Notes under the pieces: model-generated
Told to the model about the DNA's origin: nothing
The model's database searches: none
Seen by the model: only the letters and a program-made list of their open reading frames with translations
Made by a program: the position numbers and the translations under genes
Assembly (NCBI GenBank): GCA_026389555.1
Contig: JAPLHQ010000013.1
Span: 1 to 48,173 of the forward strand
Source of the DNA: Chloroflexota bacterium
Lineage (GTDB): Bacteria; Chloroflexota; Limnocylindria; Limnocylindrales; Limnocylindraceae
Direction: 5' to 3'
DNA length: 48,173 nucleotides
Shown here: one piece after another, positions 1 through 8,446 of the stretch
Numbering within the stretch: position 1 is the stretch's first letter
How the letters are laid out: each line of letters starts with the position of its first letter

Positions 1-689
1 GATCCAATCTTGCCAACGGGGAGCGCCTCACCGTTCGTGAGCAGGATCCCCTGCGTGTAGCCAAGAATCCCAGAGAGCGCGGCACCAACCAGGAGTAACA
101 CAAGTCCTGTGTGCATCACCAACGTGAATCGATACGAGCGACGGAACTTATCGCCATGAATGATCCTGCCGCTCGTGTTCTCAGGATCGGTGACAAACTG
201 CGCATCCCAACCGGCGGCGCGCATCTCGCGCGCCACTCGCTCCGCCGCGTTATCAACCTGCTGTGATTCGACTGGCGCCGCGAGTGCAATCTCACCACGT
301 CCAGGGAGTGACGCGTCAAAGAATGCACTCGGCTGCTCTACACGACTGCGCGCCGTCACCGCGCGGATCTTCGGCAGACGATCCAGCGTGCAGACAACAA
401 TGGATACGGTTAGCAGCACCAGCAGCGCAGAGAACCACGGCGCCGTGAAGATGCGGAAGAAGCCGAGTCGCTCAAAGAGATCGGTGAGTGGCCCAAGGGT
501 TGGCTCATAGATGGCGCGGAGTTTCCCCATCTCAAGCGTGTAGTCGGAGGCGCTAAGGAGCGCATAATCCGGCAGCTGCTTCAGCGCCACCCCCACGCTC
601 GCCGCCAGGGCGATCGCGGCGATCTGGACCATGGCGAACTGCACGTTCGCCAAGAGGGCACGAACTACGGTGAGTGGTCCTCTGATCAC
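1..689 (-). CDS. ResB-like cytochrome c biogenesis protein, 3'-truncated by window edge, 5' end disturbed
   Basis: The minus-strand frame is open from about base 756 to the window edge and reads as the N-terminal part of ResB, the membrane partner of the CcsA/ResC haem-handling system for c-type cytochrome maturation. Seen: one membrane helix near residues 17-35 of this frame, a second (WFSALLVLLTVSIVVC) and a third (HTGLVLLLVGAALSGILGY), with an extracytoplasmic stretch between the last two. The 91-bp tandem duplication at 624-805 shifts the frame. The original start was probably the ATG at 813, because reading from it and deleting one repeat copy gives one continuous ResB. With both copies present, the ATG-813 frame dies at 553. 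Translation could instead begin at GTG 689 (used here) or GTG 752. Neither has a good ribosome binding site, so the gene may be damaged or poorly expressed. The C-terminal part lies outside the window. Confidence 0.75.
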   Translation of the reverse strand, partial: MIRGPLTVVRALLANVQFAMVQIAAIALAASVGVALKQLPDYALLSASDYTLEMGKLRAIYEPTLGPLTDLFERLGFFRIFTAPWFSALLVLLTVSIVVCTLDRLPKIRAVTARSRVEQPSAFFDASLPGRGEIALAAPVESQQVDNAAERVAREMRAAGWDAQFVTDPENTSGRIIHGDKFRRSYRFTLVMHTGLVLLLVGAALSGILGYTQGILLTNGEALPVGKIG

Positions 690-805
690 CCGCTGATGGT
701 AGCCTTCGCTCCGCCTGGACCATGGCGAACTGCACGTTCGCCAAGAGGGCACGAACTACGGTGAGTGGTCCTCTGATCACCCGCTGATGGTAGCCTTCGC
801 TCCGC
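624..805. repeat. Perfect 91-bp tandem duplication over the resB start
   Basis: Bases 624-714 are repeated without a visible mismatch at 715-805. The unit begins CTGGACCATGG and ends TTCGCTCCGC. Because 91 is not a multiple of three, the duplication moves the resB start codon (ATG at 813) out of frame with the rest of the gene. It looks recent, or it is an assembly error. Confidence 0.95.
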
Positions 806-860
806 TTGGACATGCGGTCGAGGCGAGGCGAGCGGCAGATCCGCTCACGCTGGAGGAGAT

Positions 861-1337
861 GTGGCGAAGGGTCAGGAACGCGCCGGGCTCGACGAACTCG
901 ATCGTCGTCTCATGGAGGTGCTCCAGGTTGACGGGCGTCGCCCCTTCACCGAAATCGCCACCGCGTTCGCCGTCCCCGAGTCTACGATCCGCGCCCGCTA
1001 CAAATCGCTCGTCGATCGCGGCGCGCTCAAGGTGATCGCCGTGGCAGATCCGCTGAAGGTTGGTTATCCGCTGATGGCGATGATCGGCGTCCGCTGCACC
1101 CCCGCCGCACTCTTGGCCACCGCCGCCGCGCTCGAGGCGCTCCCAGAGGTGAGCTACTGCGTAGTGGTTGCTGGCGCGTACGACTTACTTATTGAAGTTG
1201 TGTGTGAAGACAACGATGCGCTGCTCACCTTCCTCACCGAACGACTTCGCGCAATTGAAGGCGTCCTTGAGACAGAGACGTTCGTCTATCTGCGCATCCT
1301 GAAGCAGAACTATGAGTGGGGCACCGCAACGCCGTAA
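861..1337 (+). CDS. Lrp/AsnC family transcriptional regulator
   Basis: A 158-residue protein of normal Lrp/AsnC length. An N-terminal winged helix-turn-helix (about residues 9-57; LDELDRRLMEVLQVDGR and FAVPESTIRARYKSLVDRG are typical) is followed by a RAM effector and oligomerisation domain (about 68-145; the VAGAYDLLIEV pattern matches the V-G-YDL-v family core). These proteins bind amino acids or related ligands and act as dimers to octamers on nearby promoters. The start is GTG 861, chosen because GGAGGAG lies directly upstream at 852-858. The gene is divergent from resB with 47 bases between the starts, so it could regulate resB. The target is not shown by the sequence. Confidence 0.9.
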   Translation: MAKGQERAGLDELDRRLMEVLQVDGRRPFTEIATAFAVPESTIRARYKSLVDRGALKVIAVADPLKVGYPLMAMIGVRCTPAALLATAAALEALPEVSYCVVVAGAYDLLIEVVCEDNDALLTFLTERLRAIEGVLETETFVYLRILKQNYEWGTATP

Positions 1338-1364
1338 CTGCGCGCGCAGTAACCGCGCTCCTGA

Positions 1365-2153
1365 TTACGAGTTCGCGCGCGACTTCCTCCAGCCAACGAG
1401 CGCCGCACCACCAACCCAGGCGAGCAGCACCGCGAGAATGATCTTTGGTAGTTCATGCACCCATCCGTCGCCACCGTGTGCCTCACCACCATCAACAGGT
1501 CCAGGCCCTGGAGCTGGCGCGAAGAGCGGCATTGGCCCAGCAACGCTTCCGTCTGGCAGTAGGCAGGTCACCACCGCTGGATCAGCAGGGTCAACGTCTG
1601 ATGCGCACGGCTCAAGGGTGGCGATGAAGTCGTTGTACCAATCCTCGTAAAGGATCGCCCAGTCAGTCTCATCCGAGCCTGGCTGGCCCGACGGCGCTGG
1701 CTCCACTTCGGTGATTGGCACGATGCCACCCGTTGCGCCGTTGAGCGCTTCAATCATCAGCAGACCCTCAGGCGCATCGGCGGGGAGTGAATCGCCTTGA
1801 TGGCTGTCAAACGACACCGCGCCGCTCACTTGGTCTACTTGATAGACGAATGTGTGACTGCTGATGCAACCGGCCTGGCAGTCACCCCATCCGTACGTAT
1901 AAACAATAATCCAGGTTGCAGAGCTTCCAGGCTCCCCCTTCACCTCGTAGTACTGCGACGCACCAATCAGCGCGTCGTCAAGAAGGACGAAGTCACCGAA
2001 CGGTGTGCCGCTGGCGATCACCGCGGCGTGTGCTTCGGCGGGCGTGTCAATTGGGAGCTCGATGGAGGTGGAGCCATGCGCGCGCACGGGTAGTGCTGCC
2101 GCAAAGAGGAGGCTGAGCGTCAAGAGGAACTGGAGTCCGCGCTTCGTCTTCAT
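1365..2153 (-). CDS. Exported, C-terminally membrane-anchored protein of unknown function
   Basis: I do not recognise a family. The 262-residue product starts with a clear signal peptide (MKTKRG, then a hydrophobic core, ending near PVRAHG). A soluble extracytoplasmic domain follows, with a CQAGC cysteine pair and two further cysteines (EPCASD, VTCLLP). The C-terminus is a membrane helix (IILAVLLAWVGGAALVGW) with a basic RKSRANS tail. This layout resembles surface proteins held by a C-terminal anchor; no sortase LPxTG is visible. The start at 2153 is supported by GGAGG with a TATAGAT box just upstream. An in-frame extension to 2300 would run through the tRNA and is discarded. The 3' end converges on the Lrp gene. 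Confidence 0.8.
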   Translation of the reverse strand: MKTKRGLQFLLTLSLLFAAALPVRAHGSTSIELPIDTPAEAHAAVIASGTPFGDFVLLDDALIGASQYYEVKGEPGSSATWIIVYTYGWGDCQAGCISSHTFVYQVDQVSGAVSFDSHQGDSLPADAPEGLLMIEALNGATGGIVPITEVEPAPSGQPGSDETDWAILYEDWYNDFIATLEPCASDVDPADPAVVTCLLPDGSVAGPMPLFAPAPGPGPVDGGEAHGGDGWVHELPKIILAVLLAWVGGAALVGWRKSRANS

Positions 2154-2239
2154 GCTGCACCTCCATCTATACAGGGCGGGGTCGCCCTCTCTCTCAATAA
2201 CGCCCGCTGATGCGAGCAGGTTCCCGCGCGGTAAGAGTG

Positions 2240-2316
2240 TGGTCGGGGCGGGGGGATTCGAACCCACGGCCTCCTGCTCCCAAAGCAGGCGCGCTACCAA
2301 GCTGCGCTACGCCCCG
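2240..2316 (-). tRNA. tRNA-Pro (anticodon UGG)
   Basis: Reading the minus strand gives a 77-base cloverleaf: acceptor CGGGGCG pairing with CGCCCCG, D-arm with GCGCAGC, anticodon stem CCTGC/GCAGG around a loop carrying TGG, and T-arm with GGTTCGAAT. The discriminator is A, and the CCA end is encoded. C at position 1 is usual for bacterial tRNA-Pro. Confidence 0.97.
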
Positions 2317-2373
2317 TCGCGCCATCCTAGCGTGCCGCGGCGTGAAGCCCCTGATGGTGGCATCATCAGCGCC

Positions 2374-3981
2374 ATGCCTCCACGATCTCGCCTCTCACTC
2401 CTTCGTGGGCCACTCGGCGCCGCCTACGCCTCCGCACTGATCCCGGGGCTCGGCCAACTCATGCGCGGCCAACGCCGCGCCGCGCTCCTTGCCGTCTCCC
2501 CCCTCCTCCTCATCGCGCTGATCGTCCTGCTGAACGCTGCGAGCGTTGGCTTGGTCAGTTACGCCGCAACATTCGCCGCACCTGGCCGCCTGGCACAACT
2601 GACGCTTCTCCTCTTGCTGATGATCCCGTGGCGCGCCGCGGTGGTGCTGCATGCGGCGCGCGGCGCCGAAGTGCGTGGCGGCGAGCGGCGCGGCGCCGTT
2701 TCCCTCCTCCTCGCCGTCGCGCTGCTCATCTCCGCCGCGCCACATGCTGGCGCCGCGCTGATCACGTCGCGTGCTGGCAGCACCGTGGATGAAGTCTTCT
2801 CCGGTTTCGAATCGGCCTCGCCTGGCGACTCGAGTGGACCAACGCCAACACCGCCGCCACTCGGTGATCGATTCACCGTCCTCTTGGTCGGCGCTGATGC
2901 CATGGGGCAGCGCACCTCATTCAACACCGACTCCATGATCATCGCCAGTTGGGATCGCGTCGGTGGCTGGGTGAGCACCATCTCCATCCCGCGCGACATC
3001 GTCAACGTTCCCATGGGCAACGGTGATGTCTGGGATCCAAAGATCAACTCGCTCTGGCCATCTGCGCAACGCAACAAGACGCTCTTCCCAGAAGGACCAG
3101 CGGTCGCATTGAGGAAGGCGCTTGGCGCCATGTTCGGCATCACGATCGACGCAACCGCCGTGATCGTGATCCCAACCTTCCGGCAACTGATCAATGACAT
3201 CGGTGGCGTAGACGTGCATATCAGCCGGCCCATCTTTGATCCGTCGTATCGCACTGGCACCTTCCGCGGCGTCACGCTGCCAAAAGGAAACTGGCACCTT
3301 GATGGTGACTGCGCGCTCGCCTACGCGCGCGTGCGCAAGGCGGCGGGGACCGATGACTTCAATCGCGGTGGGCGCCAGCAGGAGCTCCTCGTTGGGATCC
3401 GCAATCAGCTCGCCGCAAGCGGCAACATCTTGAGTAATGGGCTCGCCCTCCTCACCGCACTCGGCGACGGGGTGCGCACCGACCTCGACCAAGCGCTCCT
3501 CCCAACACTCGCTGAAGGAGCCCAGGCGTTTGATACGTCACACGTGGTGAGCGCGCAGATGCGCGCCGGCGACGGACTCCTCCGCTACCGCCGCGCCGAT
3601 GAGCCGAGCCCGTATGGCTCTGTCGTCTTCTTCAACGCGAAGCGCGCGCTGCTCTTGGGCGCACGACTCTTCCCAACACCGGGGACGCGCCCATACGGCT
3701 GGCCCGTAGCAAAGGGTGAGCCAGCACTCGGCGAAGAGTCACTCCCGCTTCCATCGCCATCTGCTGATTCCAGCGCAGCGCCAAAACCAACGCCCGTCAA
3801 GACGCCGCTCCCTGCTGGGCCGTATCAGTCACTCGCCACCTGCAATGCGAACGTCCCCGCGCCGTCATACAGGCCAGCACCAGACCCAACCTCAGCACCA
3901 AGCGAAGAGCCGAGCGGCGATCCGAGCGCCGAGCCGAGCGCTGAACCGAGTGCCTCTGAGAGTCTGGCCCCTTCGCCGTAG
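2374..3981 (+). CDS. LCP (LytR-CpsA-Psr) family cell wall glycopolymer transferase with N-terminal multi-helix region
   Basis: 535 residues. Residues about 15-130 contain three to four membrane helices and begin with a PGLGQLMRGQ motif of the kind seen in small TM2/DUF5683-like membrane domains. A low-complexity linker follows, then an LCP domain at about 166-345. Family signatures present: FTVLLVGAD, FNTDSMIIAS, STISIPRD, KINSLW, IGGVDV, HLDGDCALAYARVRK and DDFNRGGRQQ; the arginines bind the pyrophosphate of the lipid-linked donor. LCP enzymes move glycopolymers from undecaprenyl pyrophosphate to peptidoglycan or proteins outside the cell. The C-terminus is a Pro/Ser/Glu tail with repeated EPSA-type units. 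The ATG at 2374 opens the first membrane region; a weak -10-like CATCAT lies 7 bases upstream. The three-helix front is longer than the single helix of most LCP proteins. Confidence 0.88.
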   Translation: MPPRSRLSLLRGPLGAAYASALIPGLGQLMRGQRRAALLAVSPLLLIALIVLLNAASVGLVSYAATFAAPGRLAQLTLLLLLMIPWRAAVVLHAARGAEVRGGERRGAVSLLLAVALLISAAPHAGAALITSRAGSTVDEVFSGFESASPGDSSGPTPTPPPLGDRFTVLLVGADAMGQRTSFNTDSMIIASWDRVGGWVSTISIPRDIVNVPMGNGDVWDPKINSLWPSAQRNKTLFPEGPAVALRKALGAMFGITIDATAVIVIPTFRQLINDIGGVDVHISRPIFDPSYRTGTFRGVTLPKGNWHLDGDCALAYARVRKAAGTDDFNRGGRQQELLVGIRNQLAASGNILSNGLALLTALGDGVRTDLDQALLPTLAEGAQAFDTSHVVSAQMRAGDGLLRYRRADEPSPYGSVVFFNAKRALLLGARLFPTPGTRPYGWPVAKGEPALGEESLPLPSPSADSSAAPKPTPVKTPLPAGPYQSLATCNANVPAPSYRPAPDPTSAPSEEPSGDPSAEPSAEPSASESLAPSP

Positions 3982-3997
3982 CTCGTCTCGGTAACGC

Positions 3998-4615
3998 TTA
4001 GCCGAGCAACTCCGCGCGGAGTGCCGCCGCTACAAGCGCCGCCGCCTGGCCGCGATGGCTGAGCTGATCCTTCTCTTCTGGTGAACGCTCCGCCATGGTG
4101 CGGCCATCTACTTCAAAGACCGGATCGTAGCCAAATCCTCCAGCGCCGCGCGGCCCTTCAACAATCTCCCCGCGCCGCTCGCCGCGGAAGATGCGCGGCG
4201 GCTCACCGCTAGGGAGTGATGGATCAACGAGCGCCATACAGCAGACAAATCGCGCGCCACGTTGCGCACGCGGGAGTCCGCTCAGCGCACCGAGCAGCTT
4301 TTCGTAGTTCTGCTGATAGGTTGCATCTGCTCCAGCATAGCGGCGCGTGTAGACGCCAGGTGCGCCGTTGAGCGCGTCAACCTCTAGTCCAGAGTCATCA
4401 GCGAGCGTCCAGTGACCGCTCTTCTCGGCGTAGAAGCGCGCCTTCTGCACCGCGTTCTCCTCAAAGGTCGCGCCGTCTTCTGGTGCTTCGTCGCTAATCC
4501 CTAGATCACGCAGCGTGACGAGCGTGAGCGGGAGGTCGCCGAAGAGTCGCTGCAGTTCAACGAGCTTGTGCGCTGATCCTGTTGCAACAAGGAGTGTGCG
4601 TGCAGTGCGACTCAT
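3998..4615 (-). CDS. rdgB: XTP/dITP diphosphatase (RdgB/HAM1)
   Basis: 205 residues, normal for the family. Signatures: LVATGSAHKLVEL near the N-terminus (family T-x-N-x2-K-x2-E, here with SAH), LADDSGLEVDALNGAPGVYTRRYAG in the middle and GGFGYDPVFE later, with SHRGQA at the end. The enzyme hydrolyses ITP, XTP and dITP to monophosphates and keeps deaminated purines out of nucleic acids. It is the last gene of a minus-strand cluster, 25 bases after rph. The rph-rdgB order is common in bacteria. It converges with the LCP gene, with 16 bases between the stop codons. Confidence 0.95.
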   Translation of the reverse strand: MSRTARTLLVATGSAHKLVELQRLFGDLPLTLVTLRDLGISDEAPEDGATFEENAVQKARFYAEKSGHWTLADDSGLEVDALNGAPGVYTRRYAGADATYQQNYEKLLGALSGLPRAQRGARFVCCMALVDPSLPSGEPPRIFRGERRGEIVEGPRGAGGFGYDPVFEVDGRTMAERSPEEKDQLSHRGQAAALVAAALRAELLG

Positions 4616-4640
4616 CCTGTGTGAGTGGCGGCTGCGCGCC

Positions 4641-5372
4641 TTATCGCGCGGCGTCGACGGTGGCGCGCTGGAAGGTGATCAGTTCGGCGATCCCCTTGTC
4701 GGCCAAGGCGAGCATCGCGTCGAGTGAGGCGCGATCGAACGGCTCCTGCTCCGCCGTCCCCTGCAGCTCTACATAGTGGCCACTCTCCGTGGCGACAACG
4801 TTGAGATCCACATCCGCGCGGCTGTCCTCTTCGTACGGAAGGTCGAGCACCGGTCGCCCGTCAACAACGCCAACCGAGACGGCGGCGATGTTGCGCGTCA
4901 GGAACTGATCAAGCTTCTTCGCGCGCATGGCGATCGCCAGCGCAATCCAGCCGCCAGTGATGCTGGCGCAGCGCGTTCCGCCGTCCGCTACCAGCACGTC
5001 GCAGTCAATCAAGATGGAGCGCTCGCCGAGCTTGGTGAGATCCACGGCCTGGCGAAGAGAGCGGCCGATGAGGCGCTGAATCTCATGGGTGCGTCCGCCA
5101 AGCTTGCCGCGCACCGCTTCGCGATCTGATCGCGTGTTGGTTGCGCGCGGAAGCATGCTGTATTCGGCGGTGATCCAGCCGGTCCCCTTGCCGCGAAGGT
5201 GCGGCGGGACGCGATCTTCAACGCTGGCGGAGCAGATCACCACAGTGTTCCCCACGGTGATGATCGCCGAACCCTCTGCCCACTTCTGGACGCCGAGCTC
5301 CGCGCTCAGTGCGCGCATCTGATCTGGTGCGCGTCCATCGCCACGAGGGCCGCTTGCGCTTCCGATACTCAT
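4641..5372 (-). CDS. rph: Ribonuclease PH
   Basis: 243 residues, full length. It has [11 protein letters not shown] at the N-terminus, [16 protein letters not shown] and [18 protein letters not shown] (phosphate-binding arginines), then [18 protein letters not shown], all diagnostic of RNase PH. It trims the 3' ends of tRNA precursors with phosphate as co-substrate. The start ATG at 5372 has GGGGAGA a few bases upstream. The mazG stop lies 13 bases upstream, so the gene sits inside the ppiC-mazG-rph-rdgB operon. CCA is encoded in both tRNAs seen here, which fits a role in 3' trimming. Confidence 0.96.
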   Translation of the reverse strand: MSIGSASGPRGDGRAPDQMRALSAELGVQKWAEGSAIITVGNTVVICSASVEDRVPPHLRGKGTGWITAEYSMLPRATNTRSDREAVRGKLGGRTHEIQRLIGRSLRQAVDLTKLGERSILIDCDVLVADGGTRCASITGGWIALAIAMRAKKLDQFLTRNIAAVSVGVVDGRPVLDLPYEEDSRADVDLNVVATESGHYVELQGTAEQEPFDRASLDAMLALADKGIAELITFQRATVDAAR

Positions 5373-5385
5373 CAGGATCTCCCCT

Positions 5386-6639
5386 TCAACTCTTCGAATC
5401 CAACGCGCCGGCGCGCTCGGCGGCCTTCGCCTCGTCCCAGAGCGTATCTAATGTGGCAAAGTCTGCCGTTTTTAGGTCGATCTTGCGTTCAGCGGCGCGC
5501 CGCTCCACCTCACCGAAGCGGCGGCGGAACTTCTCATTCGCCCCGCGGAGCGCCGCCTCCGCGTCAATGCCGCTGCGGCGTCCAAGGTTCACCAGCACCG
5601 CCATCACATCACCGAGCTCATCTTGGGCCGCGGCCAGCGTCGCAGCGCTCGTTGCACCGCGCCCCGTGATGCTGTCTGGGTTCCCCGCCGCCTCAAGCGC
5701 CTCAGTTAACTCCTGAATCTCTTCGGTGAACTTCTCGCGCACGCCGTCCAGTGTTGGCCAGTCGTAACCCATCGCGCTCGCGCGATCCTGCAGTTCGCGA
5801 CTCGCCGAAAGTGCCGGCAGTCCGCGACTGACGCCGCTCAGCGCGCTCTTACTCTTTGGGCTTGCATCACCACGTTCGGCGCGCTCCTCCGCCTTCACTG
5901 ACTCCCAGGCGCGCTGCACCTCTCGGCTCGTCTCCGCTGTCGCTTCACCAAAGACGTGCGGATGGCGGCGAATGATCTTCTTCGCAAGCCGCTCCTGCAC
6001 GTCGGTGAGGTCGAACGCGCCGCGCTCCGCCGCCAGCTGCGTGTGGAGGACCACCTGCAGATACACGTCACCCAGCTCTTCAGCAATTGCCGCGTCCGTC
6101 GCGGCGCTCGGCGCCGCCGCCTGCGCTTCAATCGCATCGTGCAACTCCCACGCCTCTTCAATCAGGTGTTTCGCAAGCGTCAGGTGTGTCTGCTCGCGAT
6201 CCCACGGGCAGCCGTCCGGCGCGCGCAGTCGCGCACTCAGCCACGGCATCGCCCACGGCGACGCAAGCGCCTCAATCGGCGCGAGCGGTGGAAGTAGGAG
6301 CGCCTCCCATGCATTGGACGTATCCGCAGTGACGCTCTGCAGCGTGGTGGTCTCTCCTGACGGAAGGAGTGTCACCTGGTGTTGTGCACCGTAGAGGCGC
6401 TCGAGCAGAGCTGCACCACTTCCGCCCCTCCCTGGGAGTTCAACACCAGCAACTGCGCGCGCCTCTTTTGGCGCAACGGTTCGTGTGACAAAGAGTGGGA
6501 GACGAGGATCTGCCGCCGTTGATGCGATCGCCCTCAGTGGGATGACGGCGAATCCACCAGCGAGATCAACGTGCGGGGCAACCGCTCGCGCGGTTGCAAT
6601 CAGTGACTCCACTGCGAGTTGGTCGCCGCGCGCCGTCAC
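5386..6639 (-). CDS. mazG: MazG family nucleoside triphosphate pyrophosphohydrolase with a remnant methylase-like N-terminus
   Basis: 417 residues. Two MazG domains are visible. The first, about 135-245, starts with [18 protein letters not shown] and has the metal-binding EEAWEL and EELGD patterns. The second, about 300-395, has EEIQEL and DELGDV. Residues 1-120 lack any catalytic motif, but the string LFVTR...ALLERLYG...VTLLPSG...LLLPPL resembles the C-terminal half of the tetrapyrrole methylase domain found before MazG in YabN-type fusions; the SAM-binding GPG half is absent. MazG degrades aberrant or excess NTPs, matching neighbouring RdgB. The start is GTG 6639, overlapping the ppiC stop (GTGA), so translation is coupled. 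Confidence 0.9.
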   Translation of the reverse strand: MTARGDQLAVESLIATARAVAPHVDLAGGFAVIPLRAIASTAADPRLPLFVTRTVAPKEARAVAGVELPGRGGSGAALLERLYGAQHQVTLLPSGETTTLQSVTADTSNAWEALLLPPLAPIEALASPWAMPWLSARLRAPDGCPWDREQTHLTLAKHLIEEAWELHDAIEAQAAAPSAATDAAIAEELGDVYLQVVLHTQLAAERGAFDLTDVQERLAKKIIRRHPHVFGEATAETSREVQRAWESVKAEERAERGDASPKSKSALSGVSRGLPALSASRELQDRASAMGYDWPTLDGVREKFTEEIQELTEALEAAGNPDSITGRGATSAATLAAAQDELGDVMAVLVNLGRRSGIDAEAALRGANEKFRRRFGEVERRAAERKIDLKTADFATLDTLWDEAKAAERAGALDSKS

Positions 6640-8360
6640 GGCGCTGGTGAGCCCCCCGCCTCCTGGACCACGCTACCGTCAATGGCAATCTCCGCTGTCT
6701 CCCGATACGTATCAAGCCAGATAAGGAAGCCGCTCGACTTGATCGTCGCCTTTTGCGCTTCCGTCAGCGCACGCTCTTCAATCGCGTTAACTCGGAAGAT
6801 CACCATCTGGCCGTTGAGCGTCTGCACGCTGCTCACTTCGCCCGCTGCGAGGGCCCAGGCGGCTGAACCGATCTGCGCATTCAGCGAATAGCGAGAGGTG
6901 AAGCCAAGGTTGTCTGTGGTCATCCCCTCAAACTCCTTCAGCGCCTCTGCGGCACGCGCATCAAAATCAACGGATGGGCTGGCAAGCTCTTGCGCGAGTA
7001 GCTCCATGCGGAGCGTCATCCCATCGCGGCGACCCTCAAACTGCATAACGTGATAGCCAAACTCCGTCTTGATCGGGCCAAGAAGATCGCCAACCTGAAG
7101 GCCGTCTGCCCAGACGGCGTCCTCAAACGCAGGAACGTAACTCCCTTTCGCCGCCCAGCCGAGCAGGCCGCCGTTTGCACCGGAGCCAGTATCGTCACTC
7201 TGATCTGCGAGCGACTCCATTGACGCCCCGGCTGCAATCTTCTCGTAGGCAGCCTTCGCCTCTGCTTCAGCGGCAGCCCAGGCTGGATCGGTAGCGTCCA
7301 AGCCTGCGGCGCCCTTTGAATCGTCATTGGGGCTGTAGAGCAGGTGGCGAACGAGGACCTCTTCCGCCTCGCTGCTCCCCTGGGGCACTGGCACTGCAAT
7401 GTAGCTAATGTCGCGCTGCTCAACTGGATCAACGAGGAGCTCAGCGGTTACAACGTCGCTGAGTGCTGCGCTGAGGGCACGCTCACCAACCATCTTCTTG
7501 TAGAGATCCATGTTGATCTTGGCGTCGCTTGCACTCACCTCAAAGTTCGGGTCGGCTTGTGCAGGGCGAATTTGATCTACGTAGAAGATGACCAGCTGAG
7601 TAGTTGACTGGCTGATCACCTCGGTTGGACCGGCTGCGGTGAGGGCCCAGGCGGCGGCGTAGGCCGGGTCCGTAAGTGGATCCTCCGCCTTTGTGCTCCA
7701 CCCAATACGTCCGCCCTCAGCGGCAAAGGAGTCGGTCGATTCTCGCTTCGCAATGGCTCCAACGTCGCCGCCAGCCTTGATCTCCGCGAGGATTGAATCA
7801 GCCTTCTGCTGCGCAGCGGCGATCGTTGCCTCTGTCGGTACTCCCTTTGGTCCTTTCGCAATCTCAATAGAGATGCGTCGCAAGAGGCGGAGCTCAGGGA
7901 CTGATGTCTCATCTACCCATGCAGCGTCGATCGCGGCTTGATCAATCGTGACGTTCTTTTCAGTCGCAAGTTGTGCAACAAGGAGTGCATCAATCATGTC
8001 AGAGGTCAACTGGCTGCTCAGGTTGGTGCTCGCGTCGCTGAGGTTCTGCAAGAGCGCATTACCTTCGTCATTGGTGAGCGTTCCGGCAGAGACGCGTGCC
8101 CTAATCCGCGCCGACTGAAGGTTCAGGCGGAAGTTCTCGATCTCACCTCGTGACTTCGCCTCCCCAACACTGATTGAGGAGCCATTTACTGTAACGGCAG
8201 ACGCGTAGTTGTCACTCCACCAGCCCACCGCCAAGACGCCGGCGAGGAGCAGGGTAGAGAGGGCAATGGCCCCAAGGAAGGCAAGGTTGGTAAGCACGGA
8301 TTTATCCGTTGCGTGATACCACGCTAAAGCGCTGGCGCGAAGTTTTGCGATCGGATTCAC
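6636..8360 (-). CDS. Membrane-anchored PpiC/SurA-type peptidyl-prolyl isomerase with two parvulin domains
   Basis: 574 residues. One N-terminal helix (about 27-47) anchors the protein. A SurA-like helical region follows (about 55-150), then two parvulin-like domains at about 155-267 and 333-448. The second is well conserved (VRHLLY, GGLLGW, VPAFEDAVWA, GPIKTEFGYHVMQFEG). The first is more divergent but keeps GGRIGW. Such proteins help exported proteins fold outside the membrane. The start is GTG 8360, with AAAGGAG about 9 bases upstream. It is the first gene of the operon that continues with mazG, rph and rdgB; coupling an exported chaperone with nucleotide housekeeping genes is unusual and may only reflect chromosomal order. 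Confidence 0.88.
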   Translation of the reverse strand: MNPIAKLRASALAWYHATDKSVLTNLAFLGAIALSTLLLAGVLAVGWWSDNYASAVTVNGSSISVGEAKSRGEIENFRLNLQSARIRARVSAGTLTNDEGNALLQNLSDASTNLSSQLTSDMIDALLVAQLATEKNVTIDQAAIDAAWVDETSVPELRLLRRISIEIAKGPKGVPTEATIAAAQQKADSILAEIKAGGDVGAIAKRESTDSFAAEGGRIGWSTKAEDPLTDPAYAAAWALTAAGPTEVISQSTTQLVIFYVDQIRPAQADPNFEVSASDAKINMDLYKKMVGERALSAALSDVVTAELLVDPVEQRDISYIAVPVPQGSSEAEEVLVRHLLYSPNDDSKGAAGLDATDPAWAAAEAEAKAAYEKIAAGASMESLADQSDDTGSGANGGLLGWAAKGSYVPAFEDAVWADGLQVGDLLGPIKTEFGYHVMQFEGRRDGMTLRMELLAQELASPSVDFDARAAEALKEFEGMTTDNLGFTSRYSLNAQIGSAAWALAAGEVSSVQTLNGQMVIFRVNAIEERALTEAQKATIKSSGFLIWLDTYRETAEIAIDGSVVQEAGGSPAP

Positions 8361-8446
8361 AGGATCAACTCTCCTTTAGGCATGCTGCCTCACACTTGCG
8401 GGCACGTGGGATGAGTATAGGGGGTGGATGCTATCCTCTCGCCACA

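Noticed and set aside
553-813. An 86-residue minus-strand ORF at the resB start
   Set aside because: It is the resB start codon read through the 91-bp duplication into a wrong frame; after residue 33 the sequence has no family features.
2005-2373. N-terminal extension of the LCP reading frame
   Set aside because: It passes through the tRNA-Pro gene and the start of the opposite gene; the membrane region and a start codon begin at 2374.
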